From assembly GCA_024399225.1 (NCBI GenBank), contig JAKSHV010000058.1, positions 1 through 6,777 on the forward strand: a stretch of DNA of 6,777 nt, read 5' to 3'. A program made the position numbers and the translations under genes. Source of the stretch: an archaeon (GTDB lineage: Archaea > Thermoplasmatota > Thermoplasmata > Methanomassiliicoccales > Methanomethylophilaceae). Below the pieces are notes generated by a model. It ran no database searches, was not told the origin of the DNA, and was given only the letters and a program-made list of their open reading frames with translations. Positions 5,446 through 6,777 of this stretch are shown in pieces. Position 1 is the stretch's first letter. The number at the start of each line of letters is the position of its first letter.

Positions 5446-5613
5446 TCAGTCCTGCTTGATGGTGCAGTTGATGGGGTTGTTGCAGGAACAGCATCCCGAA
5501 TTGGGGCATGCGTAGCACATGTCGTTGTTCCTGATCATGCGGTACACCCTGTAGGCCGCCCCGCCCACCAGGAGCAGGACGGCCACGAGGGTCACCAGGG
5601 TGGCGAGGTTCAT
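5446..5613 (-). CDS. Second small Cys-rich single-pass membrane protein, FeoB-associated type
   Basis: This 55-residue protein has a hydrophobic segment at about residues 3-20 (LATLVTLVAVLLLVGGAA), a basic linker (YRVYRMIR) and a tail with six cysteines (33, 36, 41, 42, 44, 50) in CYACPNSGCCSCNNPINC. It has the same layout as the 5190-5354 product but little sequence identity outside the pattern, so the two look like distant paralogues. The ATG follows the feoB stop by one base (TGA-G-ATG), with GGAAGGG at 5625-5619 as ribosome binding site inside the feoB end, so translation is probably coupled. A terminator follows. The family assignment rests on size, layout and context; the exact role is unproven. 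Confidence 0.8.
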   Translation of the reverse strand: MNLATLVTLVAVLLLVGGAAYRVYRMIRNNDMCYACPNSGCCSCNNPINCTIKQD

Positions 5614-5614
5614 C

Positions 5615-6777
5615 TCATCCCTTCCTGCCCATCAGACGCCTGACGGGTCCGAGGGGATCCTTCGAGACGAAGACATATATGGGCACTGCCAGGAACAGCA
5701 CCAGCCACAGGATTCCCAGTCCGAACACGCCGTTGAACAGCAGCACCGACTGGTAGTAGATGGTGGACACACCGTATGCGGTTGCACACTGGTACAGTAC
5801 GGCGATACCGGTCCTCTTCCATGCTCCGAGCTCCCTGTGCATGGCACCGATGGCTGCGAAGCAGGGAGCGCAGAGGAGGTTGAAGATCAGGAAGGACATG
5901 GCGACCGCATAGGGGAACGCACAGGATCCGAGATAGGCTGCCAGGGCTCCGGTGGTGGGCATGTCCTCCGCATCCACGGCTGCATCGATCAGGACCGCGA
6001 CGGTGGCGAGGAGGTTCTCCTTTGCCATCAGTCCGGTGATGGATGCGACGGTGAGCTCCCAGAGGTCGTTTCCGCCGAATCCGTTGGGGATGAATATCCA
6101 GCACAGTGCCTTTCCGATATCGGAGAGTATGGACCCGTTGGTCTCGCCGTCTCCCAGGTACCTGAAGCTCCAATCGAAGGAGGACATGACCCAGATGATC
6201 ACTGCGGACAGCAGGATCAGGGTTCCGGCCTTCCTGACGAAGGCCCAGGATTTCTCGGTGACACCGGTGAGCAGGTTGCGTGCGTTGGGTGCGTGGTAGA
6301 CGGGAAGTTCCATGATGAAGGGCGAGGGTTTGCCGATGAATCCGGGGAACTTCTTGAGGAAGAGTCCGGAGAGCAGGATCATGACTATTCCGAGCAGGTA
6401 GAGTGACAGGGTCACAGCTGCCGATGCGTGGAAGAATCCGGCGACGACCACGGTCAGGATGGGGAGCTTTGCTCCGCAGGGCATGAAGGTGGTACAGATG
6501 ACGGACACGTTCCTGTTGGATTCATCCTCGATGGTCCTGGTTCCCATGATGGCGGGGACACCGCATCCGATACCGATGACGGCGGGGATGACGGCCTTTC
6601 CGGAAAGTCCGAACTTCACGAATATCCTGTCGAGGACATAGGCGACACGTGCCATGTATCCGACCTCCTCGAGTACTCCGAGGCAGAAGAACAGCACGAT
6701 GATCAGCGGAAGGAATCCCAACACGGCACCGACTCCTCCGAGGATTCCGGAGACGATGAGGTCGGTGAGCATGGGGT
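5615..6777 (-). CDS. feoB: Ferrous iron transporter FeoB, C-terminal membrane part (cut by window edge)
   Basis: About 387 C-terminal residues are visible; the G domain lies beyond the right edge. The Met at 6772 is internal, because the frame stays open to the last base and LPLIIVLFFCLGVLEEVGYM already belongs to the FeoB membrane core. The gate regions are canonical: VIGIGCGVPAIMGTRTIED then TTFMPCGAKLPIL, followed by SITGLMAKENLLATVAVL and LLCAPCFAAIGAMHRE. Around eight hydrophobic helices can be counted. It differs clearly from the 2557-4461 copy (PCGAKLP against PCSAQIS, shorter loops), so the two are old paralogues or of separate origin, not a recent duplication. It is followed by a translationally coupled Cys-rich protein. 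Confidence 0.95.
   Translation of the reverse strand, partial: PMLTDLIVSGILGGVGAVLGFLPLIIVLFFCLGVLEEVGYMARVAYVLDRIFVKFGLSGKAVIPAVIGIGCGVPAIMGTRTIEDESNRNVSVICTTFMPCGAKLPILTVVVAGFFHASAAVTLSLYLLGIVMILLSGLFLKKFPGFIGKPSPFIMELPVYHAPNARNLLTGVTEKSWAFVRKAGTLILLSAVIIWVMSSFDWSFRYLGDGETNGSILSDIGKALCWIFIPNGFGGNDLWELTVASITGLMAKENLLATVAVLIDAAVDAEDMPTTGALAAYLGSCAFPYAVAMSFLIFNLLCAPCFAAIGAMHRELGAWKRTGIAVLYQCATAYGVSTIYYQSVLLFNGVFGLGILWLVLFLAVPIYVFVSKDPLGPVRRLMGRKG

Noticed and set aside
6770..6772. Met at 6772 as start of the right-hand FeoB
   Set aside because: The frame remains open to the window edge and the sequence here is already the middle of the FeoB membrane core.

Overview
The window looks archaeal, and a methanogen-related Thermoplasmata lineage such as Methanomassiliicoccales is my best guess. 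Several genes start about 25-28 bases from the centre of a TATA-like box with little or no leader. The iron regulator is a DtxR-type protein, and the codon use is GC-leaning with strong preference for AAG, GAC and TCC. The order-level assignment is inference; no taxonomic marker gene is present.

Layout. (1) Positions 1-382, minus strand: the N-terminal third or less of formate-tetrahydrofolate ligase (fhs), running off the left edge. (2) A 103-base divergent promoter region. (3) Positions 486-1028, plus strand: a HAD-superfamily protein with degenerate catalytic motifs and a missing C-terminal end. (4) Positions 1026-2490: an AT-richer block with a 23-bp tandem repeat array (1072-1171), a TATA box and an AAA_14/DUF4143-type ATPase gene (1210-2490). 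The block is flanked by an 8-bp direct repeat, and joining its two sides keeps the HAD reading frame open into a plausible HAD tail, so it may be an insertion. (5) Positions 2557-5354, minus strand: an iron operon in the order small Cys-rich membrane protein, DtxR-type regulator with a FeoA-like domain, feoB. It has a leaderless promoter and a candidate operator. (6) Positions 5446-6777, minus strand: the end of a second feoB operon, feoB (cut by the right edge) followed one base later by a second small Cys-rich membrane protein, then a GC hairpin with a T-run terminator.

How the genes work together. Two divergent FeoB ferrous-iron transporters lie in tandem. Each is linked to its own short single-pass membrane protein with a cysteine-rich tail. 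One operon also encodes the metal-responsive repressor that probably controls it. The regulator carries seven cysteines and an unusual mix of predicted metal ligands. Together with the 23-bp repeat array ahead of the ATPase, and the possible disruption of the HAD gene, these are the most interesting signals.
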